From the NCBI GenBank assembly GCA_965198995.1, contig CBDAQG010000002.1:3053155-3117154 (forward strand): a DNA stretch of 64,000 nucleotides, read 5' to 3'. A model generated the notes under the pieces. It did not search any database. It was not told the DNA's origin and saw nothing but the letters and a program-made list of their open reading frames with translations. The stretch's first letter is position 1. Every line of letters begins with the position of its first letter. This DNA comes from CAXMMR01 sp965198995 (GTDB lineage: Bacteria; Pseudomonadota; Alphaproteobacteria; Acetobacterales; Acetobacteraceae). The translations under genes were made by a program, and so were the position numbers. Below, piece after piece: positions 18,765 through 26,877 of this stretch.

Positions 18765-20246
18765 GTGTCTGACAACGTCGCCGCGCCCTGGGTCGCGGCC
18801 GAGATCTTCCCGCCTTGCATCGCCTCGATGAACCTCCGGCCAGGCGACGCCGCCGCGCAGCCTGGCCACGCTTTGCGGGCGGAGCGCCGGGCGGCAATCC
18901 TCAGCGGGCCGGTGCTGCCCACCCTGCTGCGGCTCGGCCTGCCGACCATCGGCGTGCTGCTCGCCCAAACCCTGGTCGCGGTCGCCGAGACGTACTGGAC
19001 GAGCTTCCTCGGCATCGACGCCATCGCGGGTGTGGCGCTCGTCTTCCCGTTGACGGCCCTGATGACGGCTGCGAGCAACGGCGGCATTGGCGGCGGCGTG
19101 TCGGCCGCAATCGCCCGCGCTGTGGGCACGGGGCGCGCGAACGAGGCCGATGCACTCGTCGCCCACGCGCTGGTGCTCGCCATCGGCTTCGGCGTGCTGT
19201 TCACCGCCGGGGCATTCGCCGGCGGCCCGGCGCTGTATCGCGCGATGGGCGGCAGCGGCAACGCGCTTGCCGCGGCACTCCTGTTCTCCGGCTGGTTCTT
19301 CGCCGGCGCGGTGCCGATCTGGGCCGTGAACCTGATTGCGGCCGCCCTGCGCGGCGCGGGGGAGGTCCAGCTGCCCGCTTGTGTGACGCTCGCCGGGGCG
19401 CTCGTCACGATCCTGCTTTCGCCCGCGCTGATCTTCGGCGTCGGTCCGTTGCCGCGCATGGGCGTCGGTGGCGCCGGGCTCGCCGTCGGGCTGTACTATC
19501 TCGCCGCCATGCTCGTGCTGATCCGCTACCTGGTCCGCGGGCGCGGCGCGCTCACGCTGCGACGGACGCGGCTGCGCTGGGCCATGTTCCGCACGATCCT
19601 CGGTGTCGGCTCCGTGTCGGCGCTCGGCTCGCTCGCGGCCAACCTGACGGTCCTCCTGGTGACCGCCGCGGTCGGGCGGTTCGGCGTCGACGCCCTTGGC
19701 GGCTACGGCATCGCGTCCAGGCTGGACTGGCTGCTGATCCCGCTCCTGTTCGGCCTCGGCAGCGGCGTGGTGACGATGGTCGGTGCGGCCACCGGCGCCG
19801 GCGACCACGCCCGGGCCCGGCGGGTCGCCTTGACCGCCGTCCTGCTCGCGTCCGTCCCGGCCGGAGCTGCGGGGCTTCTCGCCAGCCTGTTCCCCGATGC
19901 CTGGCTGGGCCTGTTCACCGACAACGCGGCCGCCCTGGAGGCGGGCGCGCGCTATCTCCGCATCGTGGCGCCGGCCTACGCGGCGGTCGGGTTCGGCATG
20001 ATGCTGTATTTCGCCAGCCAGGGGCGGGGCCGGATGCTCTGGCCCTTCGTCGCCGGCATTGCGCGCCTGGTCATCGGCGCCGGTGGCAGCCTGATACTGG
20101 CACGGTCCGGGGCAGACATGTCCACCGTGTTCGCGGCCGTGACGGCCGGCTCGCTCGCCTACGGCGCGTTGAACGCGGTTGCGCTGCGCCGAACCGCCTC
20201 GTCAGAACCAGCTCCGGTCGGCGCCCCGTTGCCGGTCGCGGAGTGA
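18765..20246 (+). CDS. MATE-family multidrug/metabolite efflux transporter
   Basis: 493 residues with about twelve membrane segments in two related halves. LGLPTIGVLLAQTLVAVAET is the usual first helix, with the MATE-type GIDAIAGVALVFPLTALM following; the second half repeats it around FGVDALGGYGIASRLDWL. It should export organic compounds using a Na+ or H+ gradient. The GTG at 18765 has GGGAGA nine bases upstream; ~30 residues precede the first helix. It sits 121 bases after the TetR gene, with a glutathione transferase gene 5 bases after its stop, so the three probably form one detoxification operon. Confidence 0.9.
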   Translation: MSDNVAAPWVAAEIFPPCIASMNLRPGDAAAQPGHALRAERRAAILSGPVLPTLLRLGLPTIGVLLAQTLVAVAETYWTSFLGIDAIAGVALVFPLTALMTAASNGGIGGGVSAAIARAVGTGRANEADALVAHALVLAIGFGVLFTAGAFAGGPALYRAMGGSGNALAAALLFSGWFFAGAVPIWAVNLIAAALRGAGEVQLPACVTLAGALVTILLSPALIFGVGPLPRMGVGGAGLAVGLYYLAAMLVLIRYLVRGRGALTLRRTRLRWAMFRTILGVGSVSALGSLAANLTVLLVTAAVGRFGVDALGGYGIASRLDWLLIPLLFGLGSGVVTMVGAATGAGDHARARRVALTAVLLASVPAGAAGLLASLFPDAWLGLFTDNAAALEAGARYLRIVAPAYAAVGFGMMLYFASQGRGRMLWPFVAGIARLVIGAGGSLILARSGADMSTVFAAVTAGSLAYGALNAVALRRTASSEPAPVGAPLPVAE

Positions 20247-20251
20247 TCACG

Positions 20252-20944
20252 ATGGAAAGATCATACCCCGAAAGCCGCGTTCGGGCGGAGCTTGGCACCG
20301 GGCCGCATCTGTTCCACGGCCACGGCACCCGTTCGCTCCGGGTCGCCTGGTTGCTTGCCGAACTGGGCGTCGCGCACCGGACAACGCTGGTGCCATTCCC
20401 GCCCCGGCTGAAGCAGCCGGAGTTCCTCGCCACCAACCCGGCCGGGTCGCTGCCGTTCTTCGTCGATGGCGAGGTCAAGATGACCGAGTCGGTGGCGATC
20501 TGCCTCTATCTGGTCGAGCTGTATGGACCGACGGTGCTCGCGGTGTCGCCAGCCGAGGCTGGCTTCGCCGACTACCTGCAATTCTGCTTCTACGGCGAAG
20601 CCACGCTGACGCAGCCGCTCGGGAGCATCATGAGATATCGCCACCTCGAGCCGCCGGAGCGGCGCTGGCCGCAGATCGTCGACGACGCGCGGGCGCTGTT
20701 CCAGCGGCGGCTGAAGCCCGTCGAGGCGGCGGTCGAGCAGACCGGCTTTGCCGCGGCCGGCCGCTTCACCGTCGCCGACATCTCGCTCGGCTACGCTCTC
20801 ACCTTTGCCGCCCGGCTCGGCGAGACGGCGCTGCTCACACCGGCGATCCAGGCCTATGCCGACCGGCTGTGGAGCCGCCCAGCCTATCAGGCGGTCATGG
20901 CCAGCGACCCCGACCGCGACCGCGCCATCGGAGATCGAGCATGA
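20252..20944 (+). CDS. Glutathione S-transferase family protein
   Basis: 230 residues. The N-terminal thioredoxin-like domain reads LFHGHGTRSLRVAWLLAELG, with NPAGSLPFFVDG and MTESVAICLYL, the glutathione-binding cis-Pro and Glu-Ser motifs. The C-terminal helical domain has FTVADISLGYAL, the conserved Asp-containing N-cap box. It starts 5 bases after the MATE gene and overlaps the following reductase by ATGA. Conjugation or isomerisation of an electrophile in the cytosol is expected; the specific substrate is unknown. Confidence 0.88.
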   Translation: MERSYPESRVRAELGTGPHLFHGHGTRSLRVAWLLAELGVAHRTTLVPFPPRLKQPEFLATNPAGSLPFFVDGEVKMTESVAICLYLVELYGPTVLAVSPAEAGFADYLQFCFYGEATLTQPLGSIMRYRHLEPPERRWPQIVDDARALFQRRLKPVEAAVEQTGFAAAGRFTVADISLGYALTFAARLGETALLTPAIQAYADRLWSRPAYQAVMASDPDRDRAIGDRA

Positions 20945-21954
20945 ACCGCCCCAGCATCACGTCCCGTGAAATCCGCTTTGCCAGCCGTCCCGAGGGTATG
21001 CCGACCCCGGACAATTTCGCCATGGCGGTGACCGAGGTGCCCCCACCCGCCGCCGGGCAGGTCCAGGTGCGGAACCTTTGGATGTCCGTCGACCCCTACA
21101 TGCGCGGCCGGATGATGGTGCGGGAGAGCTACGTGCCGGGCTTCCGCCTGGGTGCGGCGCTCGAGGGTGGAGCGGTTGGCCGCGTGGAGGCGTCCGCCTG
21201 CCAGGATTTCTCGCCCGGCGACCTCGTGCAGTCGATGCTGGGGTGGCGGGAGGCGTTCAATGCGCCGCCGTCAGCCCTGACCAAAGTAGCGCCCACCGGC
21301 CTGCCGCCAGAGGCGCTGCTTGGTGCGGCCGGACTACCAGGGCTGACGGCGTTCGTCGGCGTCGACAAGGTGATAAAGTTGCAAGCCGGAGACGTCATCT
21401 TTGTCTCGGCGGCGTCGGGGGCGGTGGGCTCGGTGGCATGCCAGGTCGCCAAGGTCGTGGGCGCAACCGTCATCGGCTCGGCCGGGGGCGCGGCAAAATG
21501 CGCCTTCCTGCGCAAGATCGGCGCCGACCATGTTATCGACTACAAGGCGGAGCCCGACCTGGCGGCCGCGCTGGCCGCGGCGGCGCCGCAGGGCATCGAC
21601 GCCTATTTCGACAATGTCGGCGGCGCCCATCTCGACGCCGCGCTGCAATCGGCCAAGCCGTTCGCACGCTTCGCGCTGTGCGGCATGATTTCGCAGTACA
21701 ACCAGAGCGAAGGCACTGGGCCGCAGCATATGCGCTTGGCGGTGACGAAGCGGTTGCGCCTCGAAGGCTTCATCGTCTCCGACCATTTTACCATGATGCC
21801 GGACTTCGTGGCCCGCATGGCCGGCTGGGTCGCGGGAGGCGCCGTCCGGGTCCACCAAACCGTCGAGCACGGGATCGAGAATGCACCTGCCGCTTTCCTG
21901 AAACTGTTTTCAGGCGGCAATTTCGGCAAGATGCTCGTTCGCCTTTCGGTCTGA
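20941..21954 (+). CDS. NADPH-dependent oxidoreductase, zinc-free MDR family (CurA-like)
   Basis: 337 residues. NLWMSVDPYMRGRM near residue 45 is the hallmark of the leukotriene-B4 dehydrogenase/curcumin-reductase group, followed by GLPGLTAFVG, the nucleotide-binding SAASGAVGSVACQVAK and DAYFDNVGG. The family reduces alpha,beta-unsaturated ketones or aldehydes with NADPH and lacks the zinc ligands of alcohol dehydrogenases. Its ATG overlaps the GST stop (ATGA), so it is the last gene of the TetR-MATE-GST operon. Together they look like export, conjugation and reduction of reactive phenolics or enones (inference). Confidence 0.9.
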   Translation: MNRPSITSREIRFASRPEGMPTPDNFAMAVTEVPPPAAGQVQVRNLWMSVDPYMRGRMMVRESYVPGFRLGAALEGGAVGRVEASACQDFSPGDLVQSMLGWREAFNAPPSALTKVAPTGLPPEALLGAAGLPGLTAFVGVDKVIKLQAGDVIFVSAASGAVGSVACQVAKVVGATVIGSAGGAAKCAFLRKIGADHVIDYKAEPDLAAALAAAAPQGIDAYFDNVGGAHLDAALQSAKPFARFALCGMISQYNQSEGTGPQHMRLAVTKRLRLEGFIVSDHFTMMPDFVARMAGWVAGGAVRVHQTVEHGIENAPAAFLKLFSGGNFGKMLVRLSV

Positions 21955-22174
21955 CTGTTCAGAGATCAGCGGTTCATCGGCATCAAACACGCATGCGGCC
22001 GGTCGCCGCCGCGTTGATCTCCCGGAGAACGGGCTTGCAGCCCCGCCACCACGGCCCGGCCGACATCGCCGCTGGCAGCGCTGATCAATCGAAACCGGTG
22101 TTTGACGCGCGTCGCCGGCGCCAAAGCAGCTCAACTTGTGGCGCTCTGGCGCCGGATCTTGAACGCCGATCAGT

Positions 22175-22263
22175 CCTGCGACCGGGCAAAACGGCGCCAG
22201 GTGATCGCCTTGGCACAGCGGCGCGAGATCAAGGTGCTGGTCATCGCGTTGTCGAAATGGCAG
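22175..22263 (+). pseudogene. Fragment of a serine recombinase (resolvase/invertase family)
   Basis: About 27 residues, DRAKRRQVIALAQRREIKVL then VIALSKW, closely follow the resolvase N-terminal block seen in phage and plasmid recombinases (family pattern DRA-x-R-x2-V-x-ALAQ-x-REID-x-I-L-V-x-EL-x-RWGRS). The catalytic serine region and the rest are absent. The surrounding 21955-22340 has no intact gene. Read as the decayed relic of a mobile element. Confidence 0.5.
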
Positions 22264-22296
22264 GCGAACCAGGGCTGGTGCGGCCCCAGCCATTGT

Positions 22297-22340
22297 TGCG
22301 TTTGCGTTTGCGTTTGTGTCTGCGTCTGCGTCTGCGTCCG
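22297..22340. repeat. Hexanucleotide microsatellite (TTTGCG/TCTGCG)
   Basis: Seven or so 6-base units: three of TTTGCG type (the last changed to TTTGTG), then three of TCTGCG, ending TCCG. It lies three bases beyond the stop codon of the minus-strand AhpD-like gene, so length changes would not alter that protein unless they crossed its stop. Confidence 0.85.
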
Positions 22341-22343
22341 AGG

Positions 22344-22697
22344 CTACGCGGGAGCTGACCGGTCTGCCCGTCCGCCCTGCTCGGCCAGTCGCAGCATCAT
22401 CAACCCGTGGCCAAGCGCTGCTCCGGCCCGAAGGGACGCCGCGATGAACGCCGTTTCTGCCAGTTCCTGGCGCGTGGCGCCTGCCTCCAGGGCGCGTCCG
22501 GTGTGCACGTCGAGGCAGTATGCGCACTGCGTCGTCAGCGCAACGGCAAGCGCGATCAGCTCGCGGTATTTGGGCGGGATCGCGCCATCGCTGCGGCTGA
22601 CAGCCTTGTCGAACGCCATGAACCCCTCCGCTTCTGGCTGGGCGAGCCGGACCATTTCGGGCAGCAGGCGGAAATCGGCAGGGTCCTGGTAGGGCAT
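22344..22697 (-). CDS. AhpD/carboxymuconolactone-decarboxylase-family protein
   Basis: 117 residues of the CMD fold: PKYRELIALAVALTTQCAYC and then LDVHTGRALEAGAT, with the redox CxxC (CAYC) and the following Asp-x2-His typical of AhpD-like alkylhydroperoxidase/disulfide reductases. Likely a small cytosolic thiol peroxidase-related protein. It is the last of three tightly spaced minus-strand genes headed by an ECF sigma factor, 3 bases after the membrane protein gene, so its expression is probably tied to that sigma factor. Confidence 0.87.
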   Translation of the reverse strand: MPYQDPADFRLLPEMVRLAQPEAEGFMAFDKAVSRSDGAIPPKYRELIALAVALTTQCAYCLDVHTGRALEAGATRQELAETAFIAASLRAGAALGHGLMMLRLAEQGGRADRSAPA

Positions 22698-22700
22698 CGG

Positions 22701-22901
22701 TCAACCTCGCTGGGTGGAAAGTGCGCGCAGGTGTTCGGCCAACCCGAGCAGCCAGCACATGGGGCAGCCGCGCAGCAGAAACGCCGCTGCGGGCAGGAGA
22801 AGCAGGGCCGGCCAGGACGGACCGGCATGCGGGAGGAAAGCTGCGGCGATCAGCGCCGCGGCGCCGAGGCCACGCGACAGATGCCAGGTCAACGCCGTCA
22901 C
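22701..22901 (-). CDS. Small membrane protein, DUF2892-like
   Basis: 66 residues with two hydrophobic helices and the signature RGCPMCWLLGL between and after them, which resembles the DUF2892/YgaP-tail family (inner-membrane two-helix proteins with a conserved cysteine). The GTG start at 22901 overlaps the sigma factor stop (GTGA), so translation is coupled. Function unknown; the Cys-Pro-x-Cys could be redox-active or bind a metal, in line with the AhpD-like neighbour. Confidence 0.75.
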   Translation of the reverse strand: MTALTWHLSRGLGAAALIAAAFLPHAGPSWPALLLLPAAAFLLRGCPMCWLLGLAEHLRALSTQRG

Positions 22902-23437
22902 AGGTCACCTCCGGACAGGTAGCCCCCGGCGGCCAAGCGCTCGCGCATCTCGGCCCGTGCGCGATGCAGGCGGCTCTTCAAAGCCTCCGGCGTGATGCCG
23001 AGCACCGATGCTGCTTCGGGTGCCGTCAGTTCCTCGACGTCGCGCAGGATCAGCGCTGCCCGGTACGGCTCAGCCAAAGCCTCGATTGCACGCGCAAGGT
23101 CGTGCCGCAGGCCCGATGGCACGGGGGTCGCCGCCGAAGGCTCCAGGATCAATGGCGACGCGCGCGGCTGCCTCAGCCCCAGCAGCCTCCGGCACTCGCG
23201 CTCGATCACGCGGAACAGCCAGGCTGCCACAGCCGAGGCGGTGCGCAGTGCGCCGACCTGGCGGTGTAGCGTCCAGAGCGCGTGCTGCACGGCGTCCTCC
23301 GCGTCCTCGGGGCCGCGGCACGCCCGGCGCGCGATCCGGCGCAGATCCGGTCGGGCCTGTGAAAGCAACCGCTCGATCGCACCCGGCTCGCCGCGCTGGG
23401 CCGCCTCAACCAACTCACCGCTCGCCCATGTCGCCAT
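22898..23437 (-). CDS. ECF-type RNA polymerase sigma factor
   Basis: 179 residues. Region 2 reads DLRRIARRACRGPEDAEDAV followed by LWTLHRQ; region 4 has AIEALAEPYRAALILRDVEE, ending in the HTH ASVLGITPEALKSRLHRAR. The ATG at 23437 is chosen because GGAGGG lies five bases before it. No anti-sigma gene with a zinc motif is adjacent; the coupled small cysteine-bearing membrane protein occupies that place. The operon sigma / membrane protein / AhpD suggests control of a redox or peroxide response (inference). Confidence 0.87.
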   Translation of the reverse strand: MATWASGELVEAAQRGEPGAIERLLSQARPDLRRIARRACRGPEDAEDAVQHALWTLHRQVGALRTASAVAAWLFRVIERECRRLLGLRQPRASPLILEPSAATPVPSGLRHDLARAIEALAEPYRAALILRDVEELTAPEAASVLGITPEALKSRLHRARAEMRERLAAGGYLSGGDL

Positions 23438-23481
23438 CTGCACCCTCCAGGATCATAGAGGCGGCAAAGCGCGAGAAGGGT

Positions 23482-23844
23482 TCAGACCAGGCGCGCTGTT
23501 GATGATCGGGCGTCATCAGGCTCCTCGGCGCAGAAGATCGCGTAGAGCGCCTCGACCACGCGCGCGGCCTTGGCGTCGGTGAGCCGGTAGAGCACGTGCT
23601 TGGCCTCACGGCGGGTCTGCACCAGGCCGGCGGCGCGCAGGCCGCCCAGCTGCTGCGACAGGGTGGGCTGATGGATGCCGAGCATTGCCTCCAGCTTGGC
23701 CACCGAGCACTCGCCTTCGACCAGGGTGCAGACGATCATCAGTCGGTTGGGGTTGGCCAGAGTGCGCAGGAGATCGCCGACCTCGCCGGCCCGCAGCGCC
23801 ATCTCGTCACGGGTCATCGCCGTGGGTGGGGCGGGGTCGCTCAA
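23482..23844 (-). CDS. ArsR-family repressor, BigR-like persulfide sensor
   Basis: 120 residues from a TTG start. Winged-helix HTH: LLRTLANPNRLMIVCTLVEG, then LEAMLGIHQPTLSQQLGGLR. Cysteines at about 39 (MIVC) and 105 (YAIFC) match the positions of the BigR/SqrR pair that forms a disulfide or polysulfide bridge on sensing reactive sulfur. The TTG at 23844 is preferred over ATG 23817 because GGAGG precedes it and it overlaps the upstream hydrolase stop as TTGA, showing coupling. Expected to repress its own operon. Confidence 0.85.
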   Translation of the reverse strand: MSDPAPPTAMTRDEMALRAGEVGDLLRTLANPNRLMIVCTLVEGECSVAKLEAMLGIHQPTLSQQLGGLRAAGLVQTRREAKHVLYRLTDAKAARVVEALYAIFCAEEPDDARSSTARLV

Positions 23845-24815
23845 ATTGTCCTCCAGGGCGCGTCGGAGAAGGCGCCGACCGGCAGCCGCAGGTGGCGGCG
23901 GCCGCGTGCGTCCGGCTCGGGCAGCCGGCCGCCGCGGATGTTCACCTGCAGGGCGTGCAGCATCAGCCTGGGCAGCGGCATCTTGGCGTCGCGCGCCTGG
24001 CGCATGGCGACGAAGCCATCCTCCGTCTGGTCGCGCAGGTGGATGTTGCAGGCCCTCTGCTCGGCCACCGTGCTCTCCCACCGCGGCCCGCGACCGCCGG
24101 GCTGGTAGTCGTGGCCGGTGAACAGGCGCGTGTCGTCCGGCAGCGCGAGGATCGCCTGAATGGAGCGCCAGAGGGCCCGGGCGTCGCCGCCCGGGAAGTC
24201 GGCCCGCGCCGTGCCGCCATCCGGCATGAACAGGGTGTCGTGGATGAAGGCGGCGTCGCCCACGAGGTAGCTGATCGAGGCCAGCGTGTGTCCCGGGGCA
24301 AACAATACGCGCGCCTCCAGCTCGCCGATGCGGAAGGTGTCGCCGTCGTCGAACAGCCGGTCCCACAGGGTGTCGGGCGAAGGCGTCGCCAGATCGTAGA
24401 TCTCGGCCCAGAGCGACTGCACCTCGGCGACGCGCGCGCCGATGGCTGTCGGCGCCCCGGTCCGCCCATGCAGCACGTGGGCGGCCGAGAGGTGGTCGGC
24501 ATGGGGATGGGTGTCGAGGATCCAGGCAACGCCGAGGCCCTCCCGTTGCACGTGGGCCAGGAGCGCGTCGGCGCTGCCGGTCCCGAGCGAACCGGAGGCC
24601 TCATCGTAGTCCAGCACCGGGTCGATGATCGCGCAGGCCCGGGTGGCGGGGTCGGACACGACGTACTGCACGCTCGATGTCCGCGGATCGAAGAAGGCGG
24701 CCACGCCCGCCCGTGCACGGCTCGGCGCGCTGACGCCGCTGCAACCCCGCGACGCCAAGAGCGGCCGATGGCGAAGTCCGAAAGCGCGACGCCCGCCGTG
24801 ATCCGAGATCGTCAT
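23841..24815 (-). CDS. Metallo-beta-lactamase-fold persulfide dioxygenase-like enzyme (Blh/ETHE1 type)
   Basis: 324 residues. THPHADHLSAAH is the metal-binding H-x-H-x-D-H motif with one iron in the ETHE1/Blh family, followed by LFAPGHTLASISY, a bridging-type Asp-Thr (IHDTLFMPDGG) and FTGHDYQPGGR. About 30 N-terminal residues before VAAFFDPRTS look unstructured; the true start may be internal. Such enzymes oxidise persulfide to sulfite, which fits the BigR-like gene translated just after it and the sulfite-oxidase-like gene 700 bases away on the other strand. Not fused to a rhodanese domain. Confidence 0.88.
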   Translation of the reverse strand: MTISDHGGRRAFGLRHRPLLASRGCSGVSAPSRARAGVAAFFDPRTSSVQYVVSDPATRACAIIDPVLDYDEASGSLGTGSADALLAHVQREGLGVAWILDTHPHADHLSAAHVLHGRTGAPTAIGARVAEVQSLWAEIYDLATPSPDTLWDRLFDDGDTFRIGELEARVLFAPGHTLASISYLVGDAAFIHDTLFMPDGGTARADFPGGDARALWRSIQAILALPDDTRLFTGHDYQPGGRGPRWESTVAEQRACNIHLRDQTEDGFVAMRQARDAKMPLPRLMLHALQVNIRGGRLPEPDARGRRHLRLPVGAFSDAPWRTI

Positions 24816-24827
24816 TCTTGACTTAGG

Positions 24828-24838
24828 TATATCGTATA
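24828..24838. promoter_or_regulatory. AT-rich palindrome before the sulfur operon, candidate BigR-like operator
   Basis: TATATCGTATA, a TATA-N3-TATA dyad in an otherwise GC-rich region, 13-23 bases upstream of the hydrolase ATG at 24815. BigR boxes are AT-rich imperfect palindromes overlapping the promoter. Placement fits autoregulation of the hydrolase-ArsR operon. Confidence 0.4.
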
Positions 24839-24905
24839 ACGAAATGGATCAAGCGTGCTCCTGTGCCCTTGTGGGGGTGGATACACGGCGTCCGAATGCG
24901 GGCAC

Positions 24906-25293
24906 CCGCTCGGCGTGCTGGCGCTGTTTGATCCGCCACGCGACGATGCCAAGTCCACCATCGCGACAGCCGCGGCGATGGGCGTCAAGATCAAGATGGT
25001 GACTGGCGACGCCTTGGCGATTGCCAAGGAAACCGCCAAGACGCTGGGCATGGGCGCCAACATCCTCGATGGCGCCAGTCTCGGCGACCCGAAAAGCCAA
25101 GAAACCGCCGAGGAGATCAAGTCCGTCGAAGATGCGGACGGCTTCGCCCAGGTATTTCCGGAGCACAAGTTCCACATCGTCGATGTTCTGCAGAAACACG
25201 ACCACATCGTCGGCATGACCGGCGACGGGGTCAACGACGCGCCTGCACTGAAAAAGGCCGATTGCGGCTTCGCCGTCTCGAGATCCAACGCCA
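24906..25293 (+). pseudogene. Fragment of a plasma-membrane-type (P3A) H+-ATPase
   Basis: About 125 residues match only the P-domain part of proton P-type ATPases: LGVLALFDPPRDDAKSTI, KIKMVTGDALAIAKETAKTL, QVFPEHKFHIVDVLQK, and the Mg-binding MTGDGVNDAPALKKADCG. The DKTG phosphorylation site, the actuator domain and all membrane helices are missing, and after FAVS the similarity stops abruptly. No proper start exists (first ATG-like codon upstream is not in a ribosome-site context). Read as a truncated relic. The following 25294-25545 holds no gene I can support. Confidence 0.8.
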
Positions 25294-25545
25294 GAGTGAG
25301 ACCGGCTAATTGGCAGAGGCGGTCTTCTTCGATCTCGCCGTGCGGCATCACCGGAGCATCACAAGGCTGCCGCGGACGCCGGCAGCCGGCAGGCTGGTCA
25401 AGCTGGCCCGGGTGCTGATGCTTGGGCCGGTGGTGCTGCCTGGGCGTGAGCCGACTGCTCGGCCTGGCCTGAGCAGTTGGCCGAAGCCCCTCTCGACCTG
25501 ATACGCTGTGTCCCGCATCGCTGCCTGCCGGGGGGAGAGACGAGA

Positions 25546-26634
25546 ATGTTGTTCCGCGCCAAGTCGGACCTGATCGCCCATTCGCAGCAGCCGTTCAATG
25601 CCGAGCCGTCGCTCGACCGGCTGCGAGCGGCGCTGCTCACCGGGCAGACAGACTTTTACGTGCGCAGCCACGGCAACATTCCGAGGCTGCACGAGACGTC
25701 CCACCGCCTTCGAGTGAACGGGCTGGTGCAAACCTCGCTCGATCTTTCCATGCCGGAGTTGCGCGACCGCTTTGCTGCCCGCACGGTGACGGCGGTCCTG
25801 CAATGCGCCGGCAACCGTCGCGCCGACATGCAGCAGGTGCGGCCGACCTCCGGCGACCCCTGGGCGCCCGGCGCGATCGGCAATGCCGAATGGACGGGCA
25901 TCGCCCTCGCCGACGTGCTGAGGGCCGCCGGCGCCGACACGGATGCAGCGCTGCATGTCGCCTTCGAGGCCTGCGACGAGGTGGAGATGCCGAAGGAGGG
26001 GCGGTTCAACTACGGCGCCTCGATCCCGATGGCCAAGGCGATGACGCCGGACGTCCTGCTCGCCTATGCCATGAACGGCGAGCCGCTGGCGCCGGAGCAC
26101 GGCTATCCGCTGCGCGTGGTGGTGCCCGGCTACGCCGGCGTGCGCAGCCCGAAATGGCTGGCCGGCATCACGGTGCAGGACCGGCCGTCCGACAACCACA
26201 TGCAGCAGCGCGACTACAAGCTGCTGCCGCCCGACGTGACGGAGGCGACGGTCGACTGGGAGCGGGGCATCACGATCTACGACATGCCGCTGAACTCGGC
26301 GATCTGCGAGCCGGCGCCGCGCACGGTGCTGAAGGCCGGCCGGACGACCCTGCGCGGCTACGCGATCGCCACCGCCCGCGACATCGCGCGGGTCGACGTC
26401 TCGATCGATGGCGGCCGGAGCTGGAGCCAGGCCGCGCTGGAGCATGATCCGCGCGCACCCTGGAGCTGGACCTTCTGGACCATCGCTCTCGATCTGCCGA
26501 AGGGCGACCACGAGCTCGCCGTGCGGGCCTGGGATCAGGCCGGCCAGACCCAGCCCGCCCGGCCCGACGACACCTGGAACTTCAAGGGGTATCTCAGCGC
26601 CGCCTGGCATCGGGTGCACGTGTCGGCCGGCTGA
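25546..26634 (+). CDS. Sulfite-oxidase-family molybdopterin enzyme
   Basis: 362 residues. The Mo-coordinating cysteine is in AVLQCAGNRRADM; other marks are EWTGIALADVLRAAG, ACDEV, and GYPLRVVVPGYAGVRSPKWL. The C-terminal ~120 residues form the Ig-like dimerisation domain (VSIDGGRSWSQAAL, NFKGYLSAAWHRV). No heme-b5 domain and no clear signal or Tat leader, so electrons must go to another carrier and the protein may be cytoplasmic. The ATG at 25546 follows a strong GGGGGAGAG site. Closeness to the persulfide dioxygenase-like gene suggests sulfite disposal, though they are divergent transcripts. Confidence 0.9.
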   Translation: MLFRAKSDLIAHSQQPFNAEPSLDRLRAALLTGQTDFYVRSHGNIPRLHETSHRLRVNGLVQTSLDLSMPELRDRFAARTVTAVLQCAGNRRADMQQVRPTSGDPWAPGAIGNAEWTGIALADVLRAAGADTDAALHVAFEACDEVEMPKEGRFNYGASIPMAKAMTPDVLLAYAMNGEPLAPEHGYPLRVVVPGYAGVRSPKWLAGITVQDRPSDNHMQQRDYKLLPPDVTEATVDWERGITIYDMPLNSAICEPAPRTVLKAGRTTLRGYAIATARDIARVDVSIDGGRSWSQAALEHDPRAPWSWTFWTIALDLPKGDHELAVRAWDQAGQTQPARPDDTWNFKGYLSAAWHRVHVSAG

Positions 26635-26683
26635 GCAGCGCGTCGCCGGCACATGATCGGTCCGATGGTGCCGTGATCGCCAG

Positions 26684-26844
26684 GCGCATGCCCGCTCCTC
26701 GATCGTGCCGATGCTGCTCACCGTCGCCATCGCCACGCTCGTGGCGCGCACGGTCGAACCGCGGTCGATCTACGATGCGCGGCTGAACGATCAGGACGTG
26801 CTGCAACGGCAGCAGCAGCGCGACCATGCGCCCTCAAGCCGGTG
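26684..26844 (+). pseudogene. C-terminal fragment of a ClC-type chloride channel
   Basis: Reads SSIVPMLLTVAIATLVARTV then EPRSIYDARL, the last helix and the motif that ends the membrane part of ClC channels (family pattern x-E-x-IY-x2-L). A stop in this frame at 26654-26656 lies just upstream and the rest of the channel is absent. The ATG at 26711 would make only a 44-residue peptide ending in a Gln-Arg-rich tail, so this is treated as a relic. Confidence 0.6.
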
Positions 26845-26877
26845 ACGTGCCTCCGAGCCGGCCTGAGGCCGAAGCAC

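Noticed and set aside
21910..22908. 332-residue minus-strand ORF with Asp-Ala/Asn-Ala run
   Set aside because: Its DADADAD-type stretch is the hexanucleotide microsatellite read in another frame, and it overlaps the AhpD and DUF2892-like genes.
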